From Ectobacillus sp042610425 (GTDB lineage Bacteria; Bacillota; Bacilli; Bacillales; Bacillaceae_G): a DNA stretch of 64,000 nucleotides. Under the pieces are notes generated by a model that worked only from the letters and a program-made list of their open reading frames with translations, was not told the DNA's origin and searched no databases. The position numbers and the translations under genes are program-made. This document shows positions 33,121 through 42,394 of the stretch, one piece after another (the first letter of the stretch is position 1; each line of letters begins with the position of its first letter). The stretch spans positions 506,296 to 570,295 of the forward strand of contig NZ_JBGJZM010000002.1 of the NCBI RefSeq assembly GCF_042610425.1, in the 5' to 3' direction.

Positions 33121-33828
33121 TTACTCCTGTTCAGGGTCACGAAGATAATACCCTACGCCTCTTCGTGTAACAATTAATGTAGGATGACTCGGATTATCTT
33201 CAATTTTTTCACGTAGCCGGCGCACGGTTACATCCACGGTACGTACATCTCCGAAATAATCATATCCCCATACGGTTTGAAGGAGATGCTCGCGCGTCAT
33301 AACTTGTCCCAAGTGATTTGCTAAATAATGTAGCAATTCAAATTCACGGTGTGTGAGTTCAATGTTTTCTTCTCGTTTTGTAACACTGTATGCGTTCGGG
33401 TTAATAACAATTGTCCCAATTGTTATTTCAGATGTTTCTTCTTTTTCCGCTCCGGCTCCTTGCTGATGTCTTCTCAGGTTTGCTTTCACACGAGCCAACA
33501 GTTCACGGGTACTGAATGGTTTCGTAACATAATCATCCGCACCAAGCTCAAGACCAAGAACTTTATCAATTTCTGAATCCTTAGCCGTTAGCATTATAAT
33601 CGGCATCTCATAGTTTTTTCTTACTTCGCGGCATACTTCTAAACCGTCTTTACCAGGTAACATAATATCTAAAAGAACCATGTCAGGTTGTTCGCTCTCT
33701 ATTTTTTCGATTGCTTCTTCTCCGTCGTACGCAACAATAATTTCAAATCCTTCTTTTTCTAGATTAAACTTTAAAATATCAGCAATTGGCTTTTCATCAT
33801 CGACGACCAAGATTTTTTTTCCCATCAT
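33121..33828 (-). CDS. walR: Response regulator WalR (YycF)
   Basis: 235-residue OmpR/PhoB-family regulator, essential in bacilli, controlling autolysin and cell-wall genes. Receiver domain residues 5-118 with the acidic pocket VVDDE, phospho-acceptor Asp54 (MVLLDIMLPGKDG) and Lys103 (VTKPFS); winged-helix DNA-binding domain 133-232 (LLQTVWGYDYFGDVRTVDVT). First gene of the operon, 3 nt before walK. GGAGGAATGAAT precedes two consecutive ATG codons. Confidence 0.97.
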   Translation of the reverse strand: MMGKKILVVDDEKPIADILKFNLEKEGFEIIVAYDGEEAIEKIESEQPDMVLLDIMLPGKDGLEVCREVRKNYEMPIIMLTAKDSEIDKVLGLELGADDYVTKPFSTRELLARVKANLRRHQQGAGAEKEETSEITIGTIVINPNAYSVTKREENIELTHREFELLHYLANHLGQVMTREHLLQTVWGYDYFGDVRTVDVTVRRLREKIEDNPSHPTLIVTRRGVGYYLRDPEQE

Positions 33829-33864
33829 ATATTCATTCCTCCAAAAGAGAATTTCATGCCTTTT

Positions 33865-33893
33865 ATAGAAAAACCTCTAGCTTCTGCTAGAGG
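33865..33893 (-). terminator. Intrinsic terminator upstream of walR
   Basis: CCTCTAGC (33874-33881) and GCTAGAGG (33886-33893) with a TTCT loop; the minus strand continues TTTTTCTATAAAA. It separates the tRNA cluster from the wal operon, or attenuates its leader, since it lies 37 nt before the walR start. Confidence 0.75.
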
Positions 33894-34006
33894 CGGTCTT
33901 ACTCTATATTCTAAAAGATACAACGATATTTGTAAAATGGAAATCATTTTCCTATTCAACAAACATATACAGTTCAAATCACCGCAGCACCTATATGAAA
34001 AATGAA

Positions 34007-34040
34007 AAAGGATGCTAAGTGGGCCCACCTAGCATCCTTT
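34007..34040 (-). terminator. Terminator after the tRNA cluster
   Basis: AAAGGATGCTA..GTGGG pairs with CCCAC..TAGCATCCTTT across 34007-34040, T-runs on both sides. Directly follows tRNA-Phe. Confidence 0.9.
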
Positions 34041-34045
34041 TAAAG

Positions 34046-34118
<73 letters not shown>

Positions 34119-34157
34119 AAACTATCTATGTAAAACCACCTATGTGGTAAAACAAAA

Positions 34158-34233
34158 TGGCGGTTCCGACCGGGGTCGAACCGGCGATCTCCTGCGTGAC
34201 AGGCAGGCATGTTAACCACTACACCACGAAACC
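34158..34233 (-). tRNA. tRNA-Asp (GTC)
   Basis: 76 nt with acceptor GGTTTCG/CGGAACC, anticodon loop CTGTCAC (GTC), T loop GGTTCGACCCC and an encoded CCA end. Confidence 0.97.
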
Positions 34234-34235
34234 AA

Positions 34236-34307
34236 TGACCCGTACGGGAATCGAACCCGTGATACCGCCGTGAAAGGGCGGTGTCTTAACCGCTTGACCA
34301 ACGGGCC
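34236..34307 (-). tRNA. tRNA-Glu (TTC)
   Basis: 72 nt with acceptor GGCCCGT/ACGGGTC (one G-T pair), anticodon loop CTTTCAC (TTC) and T loop GGTTCGATTCC; CCA not encoded. Only 2 nt from tRNA-Asp, so they are processed from one precursor. Confidence 0.96.
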
Positions 34308-34314
34308 AAATACT

Positions 34315-34389
34315 TGGTGAGCCATGAAGGACTTGAACCTTCGACCCTCTGATTAAAAGTCAGATGCTCTACCACTGAGCTAATGGCTC
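34315..34389 (-). tRNA. tRNA-Lys (TTT)
   Basis: 75 nt with acceptor GAGCCAT/ATGGCTC, anticodon loop CTTTTAA (TTT), T loop GGTTCAAGTCC and encoded CCA. First tRNA of the Lys-Glu-Asp-Phe cluster. Confidence 0.97.
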
Positions 34390-34482
34390 ATACACGTCAT
34401 ATTCTTTTATGACGACAAGAATTATAATATCACATCTCAATAAGTTATTGCAAGTATTAATATTATTTATTTTCCCATCAAA

Positions 34483-34510
34483 AAAGAACCCATCTTACAA
34501 TGGGTTCTTT
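34483..34510 (-). terminator. purA terminator
   Basis: AAAGAACCCA (34483-34492) pairs with TGGGTTCTTT (34501-34510); minus strand continues TTTTGATG. Follows purA by about 40 nt. Confidence 0.9.
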
Positions 34511-34548
34511 CGTTTTTACTATAGCTGTTTTTTCCTTACATTTCAATA

Positions 34549-35838
34549 TTAATTTTCGTATACGTTACGAATAATATTTGTTTGGTTACGATCTGGTCCA
34601 ACTGAGAACATGGATAATTGAATTCCAGTTAGTGCAGATAAACGTTCTACATAATGTCTCGCATTAGCTGGAAGATCATCGAAACTCTTCACACCTGTAA
34701 TATCTTCTGTCCAGCCTTCGAATTCTTCATAAACTGGTTCACATTCAGATAAAATGCGGAAGCTTGCAGGAAATTCTTCAATAATTTCGCCTTTGTGCTT
34801 ATAAGCAACACAAATTTTTACTACTGGAAGACCTGTTAACACATCGATAGAATTTAAGCTTAAATCTGTAATCCCACTAATGCGACGTGCGTGTCTTACA
34901 ACTACGCTATCAAACCATCCAACACGGCGAGGTCTGCCTGTAACTGTTCCGTATTCACGACCAACTTCACGAATTTGTTGTCCTGTTTCATCCATCAATT
35001 CTGTTGGGAACGGGCCATCTCCAACGCGACTTGTATATGCTTTACATACGCCCACTACACGGCTTATTTTATTTGGTCCAATACCACAACCAATTGTTAC
35101 ACCACCCGCAACTGGGTTAGAAGACGTAACGAATGGATATGTACCTTGATCTATATCAAGCATAGATCCCTGTGCCCCTTCAAATAACACTTTACGTCCT
35201 GCATCGATTGCATCGTTCAATATAACAGAAGTATCTGTTACATATTGTTTCACTTGTTGTCCATACTCATAATATTCTTCAAAAATATCTTCAATCTTGA
35301 AGCCTTCTGCACCATATATTTTTTCAAATAAACAATTTTTCTCTTCAAGATTTCTTTTAAGTTTTGCATAAAAATCATCGCGATCTAGTAGGTCAGCAAA
35401 ACGGATGCCGATACGTCCAACTTTATCCATATACGCTGGTCCAATTCCTTTTTTCGTCGTTCCGATCTTGTCATCGCCTTTACTTGCTTCTTCTAGCTCA
35501 TCTTGCTTTAAATGATACGGTAAAATAACATGTGCACGATTACTAATACGTAAATTATCTATGCTAAATCCGAAGTTACGAATATTTGTAAGTTCTTCCA
35601 CTAATGCCTTTGGATTTACAACCATTCCATTACCAATTACACAGATTTTGTCACTGTAGAAAATGCCAGAAGGAACTGATTGGAGCTTATAACGCTTTCC
35701 ATTCAGCACAATTGTATGACCTGCGTTATTTCCACCTTGATAACGAGCAACTACTTCTGCATGCTCTGAAAGAAAGTCTGTAATTTTACCCTTTCCTTCG
35801 TCTCCCCACTGTGTACCTACAACTACTACTGAAGACAT
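34549..35838 (-). CDS. purA: Adenylosuccinate synthetase
   Basis: Catalyses IMP + aspartate + GTP to adenylosuccinate, the first committed step to AMP. 429 residues from the ATG at 35838 (GGAGGT 8 nt upstream); the frame extends eight codons further without a ribosome-binding site. Signatures: GTQWGDEGKGK (GTP loop with catalytic Asp), NNAGHTIV, GIGPAYMDK, and the IMP-binding GTVTGRPRRVGWFD. Transcribed alone from its own region between dnaC and the tRNAs. Confidence 0.97.
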   Translation of the reverse strand: MSSVVVVGTQWGDEGKGKITDFLSEHAEVVARYQGGNNAGHTIVLNGKRYKLQSVPSGIFYSDKICVIGNGMVVNPKALVEELTNIRNFGFSIDNLRISNRAHVILPYHLKQDELEEASKGDDKIGTTKKGIGPAYMDKVGRIGIRFADLLDRDDFYAKLKRNLEEKNCLFEKIYGAEGFKIEDIFEEYYEYGQQVKQYVTDTSVILNDAIDAGRKVLFEGAQGSMLDIDQGTYPFVTSSNPVAGGVTIGCGIGPNKISRVVGVCKAYTSRVGDGPFPTELMDETGQQIREVGREYGTVTGRPRRVGWFDSVVVRHARRISGITDLSLNSIDVLTGLPVVKICVAYKHKGEIIEEFPASFRILSECEPVYEEFEGWTEDITGVKSFDDLPANARHYVERLSALTGIQLSMFSVGPDRNQTNIIRNVYEN

Positions 35839-36003
35839 TCCTAGCACCTCCGCTATTTTCAAACGAACTCAAACAATATCATTTTATCAAACCGAGAAGA
35901 GAAGTCAACATAAATACGAACATTTATTTAAATATTTTTATTTTTTGTTCGTGAACGAAAGATTTATTTTCTAAGAAAGCGATTTTATAATTATTGTTTT
36001 CAT

Positions 36004-36039
36004 AAAAAAAGGAACATGTCCTAGTATGCAACATGTTCC
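36004..36039 (-). terminator. dnaC terminator
   Basis: GGAACATGT (36011-36019) and ACATGTTCC (36031-36039) pair, followed on the minus strand by seven T. It ends the rpsF-to-dnaC gene series. Confidence 0.9.
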
Positions 36040-36084
36040 TTCTTTTCAAACCAACAAATGAAACAAACCACATAAATCTTCTTG

Positions 36085-37437
36085 TTATGCGCCTGGCTCT
36101 TCCATTCTACGTTCCATATTTACGAATTTGTTATATTCTTTAACAAATGCAAGTTCAACGGTACCGACTGGGCCATTCCGCTGCTTTGCAATGATGATTT
36201 CAATGATATCCTTTTTTTCAGTTTCCTTATCGTAGTAATCATCCCGATATAAAAAGGCGACAATATCTGCGTCTTGCTCAATACTTCCTGATTCACGAAT
36301 GTCTGACATCATCGGCCGCTTATCTTGACGTGATTCAACACCCCGTGATAACTGAGATAGTGCAATGACCGGAATTTCTAATTCACGAGCAAGTGCTTTT
36401 AAGGACCGAGAAATATCAGATACTTCTTGTTGCCGATTTTCTCCTCGATTGCCGCTACCTTGAATGAGCTGCAGATAATCAATGAGAATCATGCTTAATC
36501 CGCTTTCTTGCTTTAATCGTCGGCATTTTGCACGGACTTCGCTTACCCGAATACCCGGTGTATCATCAATATATATACCAGCGTTTGATAAGCTTCCCAT
36601 TGCCATCGTGAGCTTTGCCCAATCCTCAGCAGTTAAGTCCCCTGTACGCAAACGCTGCGCATTAATATTGCCTTCTGCACAGAGCATACGCATGACCAGC
36701 TGCTCTGCTCCCATTTCTAAGCTGAATATGGCTACACTCTCATCTGTTTTGGTTGCTACATTTTGTGCAATATTTAAAGCGAATGCAGTTTTCCCAACCG
36801 ATGGCCGTGCAGCTACAATGATCAAATCGTTTTTTTGGAAGCCCGCTGTCATTCGATCTAGCTCTGTAAACCCAGTTGGAATCCCCGTTACATCGCCTTT
36901 ACGATTATGAAGCAATTCAATCTTATCGTATGTGGCGACGAGCACATCCTTTATATTTTGAAAGCCTTTGGTATTCTTTTTTTGTGATACTTCTAGTATT
37001 TTGCGCTCTGCTTCATTGAGTAAGTCCTCGACTTCATCCTCACGGGAATATCCATCCGTTGCGATTGTCGTGGCCGTTCGAATAAGTCTACGTAAAATAG
37101 ACTTTTCTTCAATAATGTGAGCATAATATTCTACGTTTGCTGCTGTTGGAACAGAGTTTGCGAGCTCCGCTAAATACGAAACACCACCAACTTCATCTAA
37201 TACGTTTTGGTCAGCTAATTCTGAAGTAACCGTAACAAGATCAACCGGCTTTCCTTTATCAAAAAGTGTCAGAATCGCTTGAAACACTTTTTGATGCGCA
37301 GCACGATAAAAGTCTTCAACAGAAAGTATTTCAAATGCTACTGTTAAAGCTTCTTGCTCCAGAAACATTGCTCCTAATACAGCCTGCTCTGCTTCAATAT
37401 TTTGCGGAGGGGTGCGATCAGCAAATACGTCCGTCAT
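36085..37437 (-). CDS. dnaC: Replicative DNA helicase (DnaC/DnaB-type)
   Basis: Hexameric 5'-3' helicase of the replisome, called DnaC in B. subtilis and orthologous to E. coli DnaB. 450 residues from ATG 37437 (AGGAGG 7 nt before). N-terminal DnaB domain (PPQNIEAEQAVLGAMFLEQE), linker, and RecA-like domain with Walker A ARPSVGKTAFALN and Walker B MILIDYLQLIQGSG; DnaB-specific EISDISRSLK-type segment and SIEQDADIVAFLYRDDYY. Immediately downstream of rplI (74 nt). Confidence 0.97.
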   Translation of the reverse strand: MTDVFADRTPPQNIEAEQAVLGAMFLEQEALTVAFEILSVEDFYRAAHQKVFQAILTLFDKGKPVDLVTVTSELADQNVLDEVGGVSYLAELANSVPTAANVEYYAHIIEEKSILRRLIRTATTIATDGYSREDEVEDLLNEAERKILEVSQKKNTKGFQNIKDVLVATYDKIELLHNRKGDVTGIPTGFTELDRMTAGFQKNDLIIVAARPSVGKTAFALNIAQNVATKTDESVAIFSLEMGAEQLVMRMLCAEGNINAQRLRTGDLTAEDWAKLTMAMGSLSNAGIYIDDTPGIRVSEVRAKCRRLKQESGLSMILIDYLQLIQGSGNRGENRQQEVSDISRSLKALARELEIPVIALSQLSRGVESRQDKRPMMSDIRESGSIEQDADIVAFLYRDDYYDKETEKKDIIEIIIAKQRNGPVGTVELAFVKEYNKFVNMERRMEEPGA

Positions 37438-37511
37438 AACCACTTCCTCCTCTCACGCAAATGTAGTCAATTCTAACAGATGGTAGACTTCCTTTACTAT
37501 TTCGCTTTCTT

Positions 37512-37958
37512 TTATTGCTCGTCAACATGAACCTTTAACGTTGCCGTTACCTTCGGATGTAGTTTCGCTACGATATTCATAACCCCTAACGAACGAATGC
37601 TGTCTTCCATTTCAAGTTTACGTTTATCAATTTTAATACCATGAGCTTTTTGCAATTCTTCAGCAATTTGTTTGCTTGAAATGGAGCCGAATAAGCGACC
37701 GCCTTCTCCAGATTTTGCTTTTAATTCTACCGTAATGGCTTCAATCTTTTCTTTTAAATCCTGGCTATGTTTTAATTCAAGCTCTGCTTCTTTTTCTTCT
37801 TTGCGTTTTTGAGCTTCTAATACATTTACGTTTGAGTTTGTAGCTTCAATCGCCAACCCTTGCTTTACTAAAAAATTTTGGGCATAACCATCTGCTACAT
37901 TCTTTACTTCACCCTTTTTTCCTTTTCCCTTAACATCTTTCAAAAAAATAACTTTCAT
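37512..37958 (-). CDS. rplI: 50S ribosomal protein L9
   Basis: 148 residues. N-terminal rRNA-binding domain MKVIFLKDVKGKGKKGEVKN with the L9 signature YAQNFLVKQGLAIEAT, a long connecting helix and the C-terminal domain GRLFGSISSKQIAEELQ. The ATG overlaps the gdpP stop (4 nt), so L9 translation is coupled to that of the phosphodiesterase, the usual arrangement in bacilli. Confidence 0.97.
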   Translation of the reverse strand: MKVIFLKDVKGKGKKGEVKNVADGYAQNFLVKQGLAIEATNSNVNVLEAQKRKEEKEAELELKHSQDLKEKIEAITVELKAKSGEGGRLFGSISSKQIAEELQKAHGIKIDKRKLEMEDSIRSLGVMNIVAKLHPKVTATLKVHVDEQ

Positions 37959-39928
37959 GAACTTTTACCTCCTTGAATATACTCATCAATCACACGGTGC
38001 AATCTTTGTTCTGCCTCCGCAATCGTGATTTCCTGTATTTGTGTGGCTGCATTTGTTAAATGTCCGCCTCCACCTAAATTTTCCATAATAATTTGCACAT
38101 TTATTTGACCAAGTGAGCGAGCACTGATGCCAATCATTCGCTCACCCCTTTTTGCAATGACGAATGAAGCAACTACATTCGTTAAAGAAAGAAGCGTGTC
38201 TGCCACTTGCGCAATGTGGACTTGATCATAGATTTCATTTTCCGCAGCCTTTGTAATGGCGATACCATTTTTATACATGTATGCATGTTGAATCGTTCTA
38301 GCAATTCGCAAATAATGATTCATATCTTCTCTTAATAGTTCCTGTACGAGTATCGTATCTGCTCCGTGTGAACGAAGAAAGGAAGCAGCATCGAATGTAC
38401 GGGCACCTGTTCGAAATGTAAAGCTTTTTGTATCCACTATTATACCAGCTAGAAGTGCCGTAGCTTCCAACATATTCATTTTTAATCGATTTGGCTGATA
38501 TTCTAGCAGTTCGGTTACTAACTCTGCTGTAGAAGAAGCATACGGCTCCATATATACTAGAATCGGGTCTACTATGAACTCTTCTGCCCGGCGATGGTGA
38601 TCAATTACCACTACGTTCTCAGCAGAGTGAAGGAGGCGTTCCTCCATAACCATAGATGGCTTATGTGTATCAACTATGACAAGAAGAGATTCCTTCGAAG
38701 CAAGTTCTAGAGCCTGATCCCTACTAATAAAGCGTGACCACAAATCTTCATTTTTCTTAATTTCAGTGATAAGATGCTTTACGCCTTTGTCGAGCCCATT
38801 TTCATCGATTACAATATATCCGTCACGATCATTAATTTCAGCGACCTTTAATATACCAATCGCAGCACCAATTGCATCCATATCAGGGAGCTTATGTCCC
38901 ATAATAATGACATTATTACTCTCTAGCACCAAATTTTTCAGAGCATGTGAAATGACTCGTGCGCGCACTCTCGTACGCTTTTCAACTGGGTTTGTTTTAC
39001 CACCGTAGAATTTGACCTTACCTGCCGCTTGTTTTATGGCGACTTGGTCTCCTCCTCTTCCTAGTGCTAAATCAAGCCCTGATTGAGCAATACTTCCTAG
39101 CTCCGGCAGAAGAATGGCTCCTGATCCTAATCCAATACTTAGCGTTAGTGGTATATTTTTCTTAGATGTTTCTTCCCTAACCTGATCTAAAATATCAAAT
39201 TTACTCTTTTCAAGCTGCACAAGTATGCTTTCGTTTAATACTGCGAAATATCGTTCTGATGAAACACGCTTTAAATACAGTCCATATTTTAACGCCCAAG
39301 CGTTTAATAAGGAAGTGACGTGACTTGTAATAGTTATGCGAACTTGATCATCTAAACCTTGTGTAACCTCATCGTAATTATCTAGCACAATGACAGCTAG
39401 GACCGTTCTTTGTTCCTCATACATTTTCTCAATTTGTGTTTGCTCTGTCACATCAAAAAAATAAACGAGTTTTTCCTCACGACGAACAAAAATACGAAAT
39501 TTTCGTTTGTTTAAATTAATTATATCTTCATCCGTCTCTCCTTTTACACGGAGAAGTAGTGTTTCTGATAAGTCGTATAAATGCCAACCAGAAAGTAGTT
39601 GATATCCAAAGCACGATGATAAATACGGATTTGCCCAATCGACTATATACTCTTTGTTGTAAAGTAAAATTCCAATTGGCATTTGGTTTAATGCCTCATC
39701 GTTTACTTTTTTGACTCTAGAAATCATGCTAGATGTATATTGTCTTAAATGTTTACGGAAAAGTAGTTCAAACTTCACTAAAAAGAAAATGACGAAACAA
39801 AAAATGACAAAAGCCAGAATCCCGACTATCCAGTTGTGATACGTAAGTACAGTAATGGTAACGAGAGTCAAGAACGCTAACGAATAAATAGGATATAGAA
39901 ACTTCTGTTTCTTATAAAATTCTGGCAT
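37955..39928 (-). CDS. gdpP: c-di-AMP phosphodiesterase GdpP (YybT)
   Basis: Membrane-bound enzyme that hydrolyses c-di-AMP to pApA and so sets osmotic and cell-wall homeostasis. 657 residues: two N-terminal TM helices (IYSLAFLTLVTITVLTY; WIVGILAFVIFCFVIFFLV), a PAS domain, a degenerate GGDEF domain (SSERYFAVLNESIL) and the catalytic DHH/DHHA1 module with GHKLPDMDAIGAAIG, VIVDTHKPSMV, VVIDHHRR and GGGGHLTNAAT. All DHH metal ligands are visible. Located between yybS and rplI, as in B. subtilis. Confidence 0.95.
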   Translation of the reverse strand: MPEFYKKQKFLYPIYSLAFLTLVTITVLTYHNWIVGILAFVIFCFVIFFLVKFELLFRKHLRQYTSSMISRVKKVNDEALNQMPIGILLYNKEYIVDWANPYLSSCFGYQLLSGWHLYDLSETLLLRVKGETDEDIINLNKRKFRIFVRREEKLVYFFDVTEQTQIEKMYEEQRTVLAVIVLDNYDEVTQGLDDQVRITITSHVTSLLNAWALKYGLYLKRVSSERYFAVLNESILVQLEKSKFDILDQVREETSKKNIPLTLSIGLGSGAILLPELGSIAQSGLDLALGRGGDQVAIKQAAGKVKFYGGKTNPVEKRTRVRARVISHALKNLVLESNNVIIMGHKLPDMDAIGAAIGILKVAEINDRDGYIVIDENGLDKGVKHLITEIKKNEDLWSRFISRDQALELASKESLLVIVDTHKPSMVMEERLLHSAENVVVIDHHRRAEEFIVDPILVYMEPYASSTAELVTELLEYQPNRLKMNMLEATALLAGIIVDTKSFTFRTGARTFDAASFLRSHGADTILVQELLREDMNHYLRIARTIQHAYMYKNGIAITKAAENEIYDQVHIAQVADTLLSLTNVVASFVIAKRGERMIGISARSLGQINVQIIMENLGGGGHLTNAATQIQEITIAEAEQRLHRVIDEYIQGGKSS

Positions 39929-39987
39929 ACGTTCAACTCCTATAAGATAACTTGCCCCAAGCTACAGCTTCATTCCCTACTTTATTA

Positions 39988-40920
39988 CTATTTCAATCGA
40001 TTTCGCAAAGAAAAACCTAAATCAATTATACCCAAGAAACTCACAAGAGAAAATAAGAACGGTATAAAGATTGATAATACAACCACAACTATCGGAATGA
40101 ACTTTGGATATTCTTTTTTATAGCAGTAAAGGAACAGAAATGAAAAACCTTGAATAGTCATAATAATCGGCAGGATGAGATTTAAATTAAGGATAGCTAT
40201 ATATAAGTAGGAGCCTTCTTGTACTTGTATAAACATTGCTACAACTAGAAAGAGAACATAGTAGTAGAGTACACTTTTGGGCATTTGAATTTCACGAAAT
40301 AATGGCCACGGTTGCACTTCAAACCGTAACCGCTTTAATATCGGCGTAGCAATAATAAGCGTTAGCCAGGACATCATAAAGGATCCCATAATGACTAGGG
40401 ACGGGAGTGCATAACCCATAATTTTCGGCAGTTGCTTCATTTGCGCAAGCTGATTTTCATTTATTTGCATTCCCGTAGCCCGCATAAATTGTTCTGAAAA
40501 TGCAATAGATTGCGTAATGAGCTCCTGCGATTGTTGAATAAAATTATATGAAAAAAAAGTAACACTAATGATATAAAGAGCTACCAAATTTATAGTATAA
40601 ATGAGCGCTCCTGCGACTAGGAGTTGCAAGGCTCTCTTTTTATGCTTATACATAATTCCAAGAACAATGCCTGTCGTACCAAACATAATAGCCGTTGAAA
40701 TCGTAAGTAAGGAGCTCACTACAATCGACAATAGAGATGCTGCTACTAAGAGAATCAACGAATATTTCCATTCATGTCTCATCGCAAAAATAAGAAAAGG
40801 AATTGGAAGCGTAAAGGGAAGAATAATGCCAACAATCGGCATATAAAGTGTTGCAAGAAGTAAAACAATATACAATGCAAGAAGAACGGCACCTTCAGTA
40901 ATCCACCTAATATTTTTCAT
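39988..40920 (-). CDS. yybS: DUF2232 membrane protein YybS
   Basis: 310 residues, about eight TM helices, with the DUF2232 features: the N-terminal RWITEGAVLLALYIVLLLAT, LPIPFLIFAMRHEWKYSLIL, and a central Ala/Gln-rich extracellular segment. It is a conserved neighbour of gdpP in bacilli. Function unknown; a transport-like S-component fold has been suggested for the family. Own region upstream, with the rpsR terminator at 41019-41056. Confidence 0.85.
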   Translation of the reverse strand: MKNIRWITEGAVLLALYIVLLLATLYMPIVGIILPFTLPIPFLIFAMRHEWKYSLILLVAASLLSIVVSSLLTISTAIMFGTTGIVLGIMYKHKKRALQLLVAGALIYTINLVALYIISVTFFSYNFIQQSQELITQSIAFSEQFMRATGMQINENQLAQMKQLPKIMGYALPSLVIMGSFMMSWLTLIIATPILKRLRFEVQPWPLFREIQMPKSVLYYYVLFLVVAMFIQVQEGSYLYIAILNLNLILPIIMTIQGFSFLFLYCYKKEYPKFIPIVVVVLSIFIPFLFSLVSFLGIIDLGFSLRNRLK

Positions 40921-41018
40921 TGTTTTCCCTCATCTTTCAATCATAAACTATAAAATGACCATCCTTATTTTCATTTTAACTATGAATAGTATGGAAGCTA
41001 TCTAATAAAGAGCATAGT

Positions 41019-41056
41019 AAAATGCACAGTAGAGATATTTCCCTACTGTGCATTTT
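41019..41056 (-). terminator. rpsF-ssb-rpsR operon terminator
   Basis: AAAATGCACAGTAG (41019-41032) pairs with CTACTGTGCATTTT (41043-41056), T-rich on the minus side. Eight nt after rpsR. Confidence 0.9.
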
Positions 41057-41064
41057 CACAGTTC

Positions 41065-41304
41065 TTATTCTGCCACATATGGTAAAAGTGCCATTTGACG
41101 AGAACGTTTAATTGCAATTGTTAATCTACGTTGGTATTTAGCGCTAGTACCAGTTACACGACGAGGTAAAATCTTACCGCGTTCAGAAACGAAACGTTTA
41201 AGAAGTTCTACATCTTTATAGTCAATGTGTGTAATACCGTTAGAAGTAAAGTAACATACTTTACGACGTTTTGCGCGACCGCCTTTACGTCCAGGAGCCA
41301 TCAT
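41065..41304 (-). CDS. rpsR: 30S ribosomal protein S18
   Basis: 79 residues (78 if the second of two ATG codons is used). GGRAKRRKVCYFTSNGITHI and GKILPRRVTGTSAKYQR are diagnostic of S18, which binds S6 on the 30S platform. Third gene of rpsF-ssb-rpsR. Confidence 0.97.
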   Translation of the reverse strand: MMAPGRKGGRAKRRKVCYFTSNGITHIDYKDVELLKRFVSERGKILPRRVTGTSAKYQRRLTIAIKRSRQMALLPYVAE

Positions 41305-41331
41305 AATCCCTCCATTCTTATATTATAAACG

Positions 41332-41835
41332 TTAAAATGGTAGGTCATCATCCGAAATATCGATTGGTTGACCTGCATTTGCAAAAGGATCATCGTTTTT
41401 AGCATTTCCCGATTTAGAGTTGCTAGACGATCCAAATGGGTTGTTTTGTGGTCCTTGGTTTCCATAATCGGAACCAGCAGGTTGAGAATTGTACGATCCA
41501 CGTTGATCACTACTAGACTTCGTATCCAAAAATTGCACGCTTTCTGCAACAATTTCTGTTACATATACACGCTTACCATCTTGTCCCTCATAGTTGCGAG
41601 TTTGAACACGGCCATCAACACCAGCAAGGCTGCCTTTTTTTAAATAGTTCGCTACGTTTTCAGCTTGCTTTCGCCATACAACACAGTTAATAAAATCAGC
41701 TGTGCGTTCGCCTTGTTGATTCGAAAATGGTCGATTTACTGCTAATGTAAAAGTAGCTACTGCGACTCCATTTGGTGTATAACGTAAGTCTGGATCTTTC
41801 GTCAATCGCCCAACGAGTATAACGCGATTCATCAA
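41332..41835 (-). CDS. ssbA: Single-stranded DNA-binding protein SsbA
   Basis: 167 residues: OB fold 1-105 (MMNRVILVGRLTKDPDLRYT; VATFTLAVNRPFSNQQGERT), a Gly/Gln/Asn-rich linker and the acidic C-terminal tip ISDDDLPF, which recruits replication and repair partners. The presence of the tip identifies the replicative SsbA rather than the competence paralogue SsbB. Lies between rpsF and rpsR. Confidence 0.97.
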   Translation of the reverse strand: MMNRVILVGRLTKDPDLRYTPNGVAVATFTLAVNRPFSNQQGERTADFINCVVWRKQAENVANYLKKGSLAGVDGRVQTRNYEGQDGKRVYVTEIVAESVQFLDTKSSSDQRGSYNSQPAGSDYGNQGPQNNPFGSSSNSKSGNAKNDDPFANAGQPIDISDDDLPF

Positions 41836-41867
41836 CCGAACCCACTCCCCTTATATATTCATTAATC

Positions 41868-42155
41868 TTATTCTTCTTCTTTTACAACAATATGACGGAT
41901 AATATCTTCACTGATCTTAGCTAAACGATCGAATTCTTGAACTGCAGGAGCTTCAGAATTGATTTTTAGAATCATGTAGATACCATCATGGAAATCGTTA
42001 ATTTCATAAGCTAAGCGGCGCTTACCCCATTCCTTAACGTTAGTAATTTCCGCACCATTGTCAGTTAACACGTTAGAGAAACGTTCAACTAAAGCTTTTT
42101 TAGCTTCATCTTCAATGTTTGGACGGATGATATACATAACTTCATACTTTTTCAT
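41868..42155 (-). CDS. rpsF: 30S ribosomal protein S6
   Basis: 95 residues from the ATG at 42155, 6-7 nt after AAAGGAGGTGA; the longer frame covers the ribosome-binding site. MKKYEVMYIIRPNIEDEAKK, ITNVKEWGKRRLAYEI and the acidic tail are typical. First gene of the rpsF-ssb-rpsR operon. The leader contains a small hairpin (GCCCATTAATTGGGC, then CGTTT) that could be part of an S6:S18 autoregulatory element, unproven. Confidence 0.97.
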   Translation of the reverse strand: MKKYEVMYIIRPNIEDEAKKALVERFSNVLTDNGAEITNVKEWGKRRLAYEINDFHDGIYMILKINSEAPAVQEFDRLAKISEDIIRHIVVKEEE

Positions 42156-42394
42156 CACAGTCACCTCCTTTTGGACTAAACGGCCCAATTAATGGGCAAG
42201 GAGCAATTTATCAATTACTCACGAGATTAAATTATAGCATAGTCATATACTAGAAGCAACTTTATTCTAATACAAAAAAGAAAATGACTCAAAACAAGAA
42301 AATACCTCTTTGTTTACGTCATTTTCCCAAAATGTTTCTAACATTCTTTTATTATTTGTATGTTAAATATTATTTTACATATACAATCATACTC

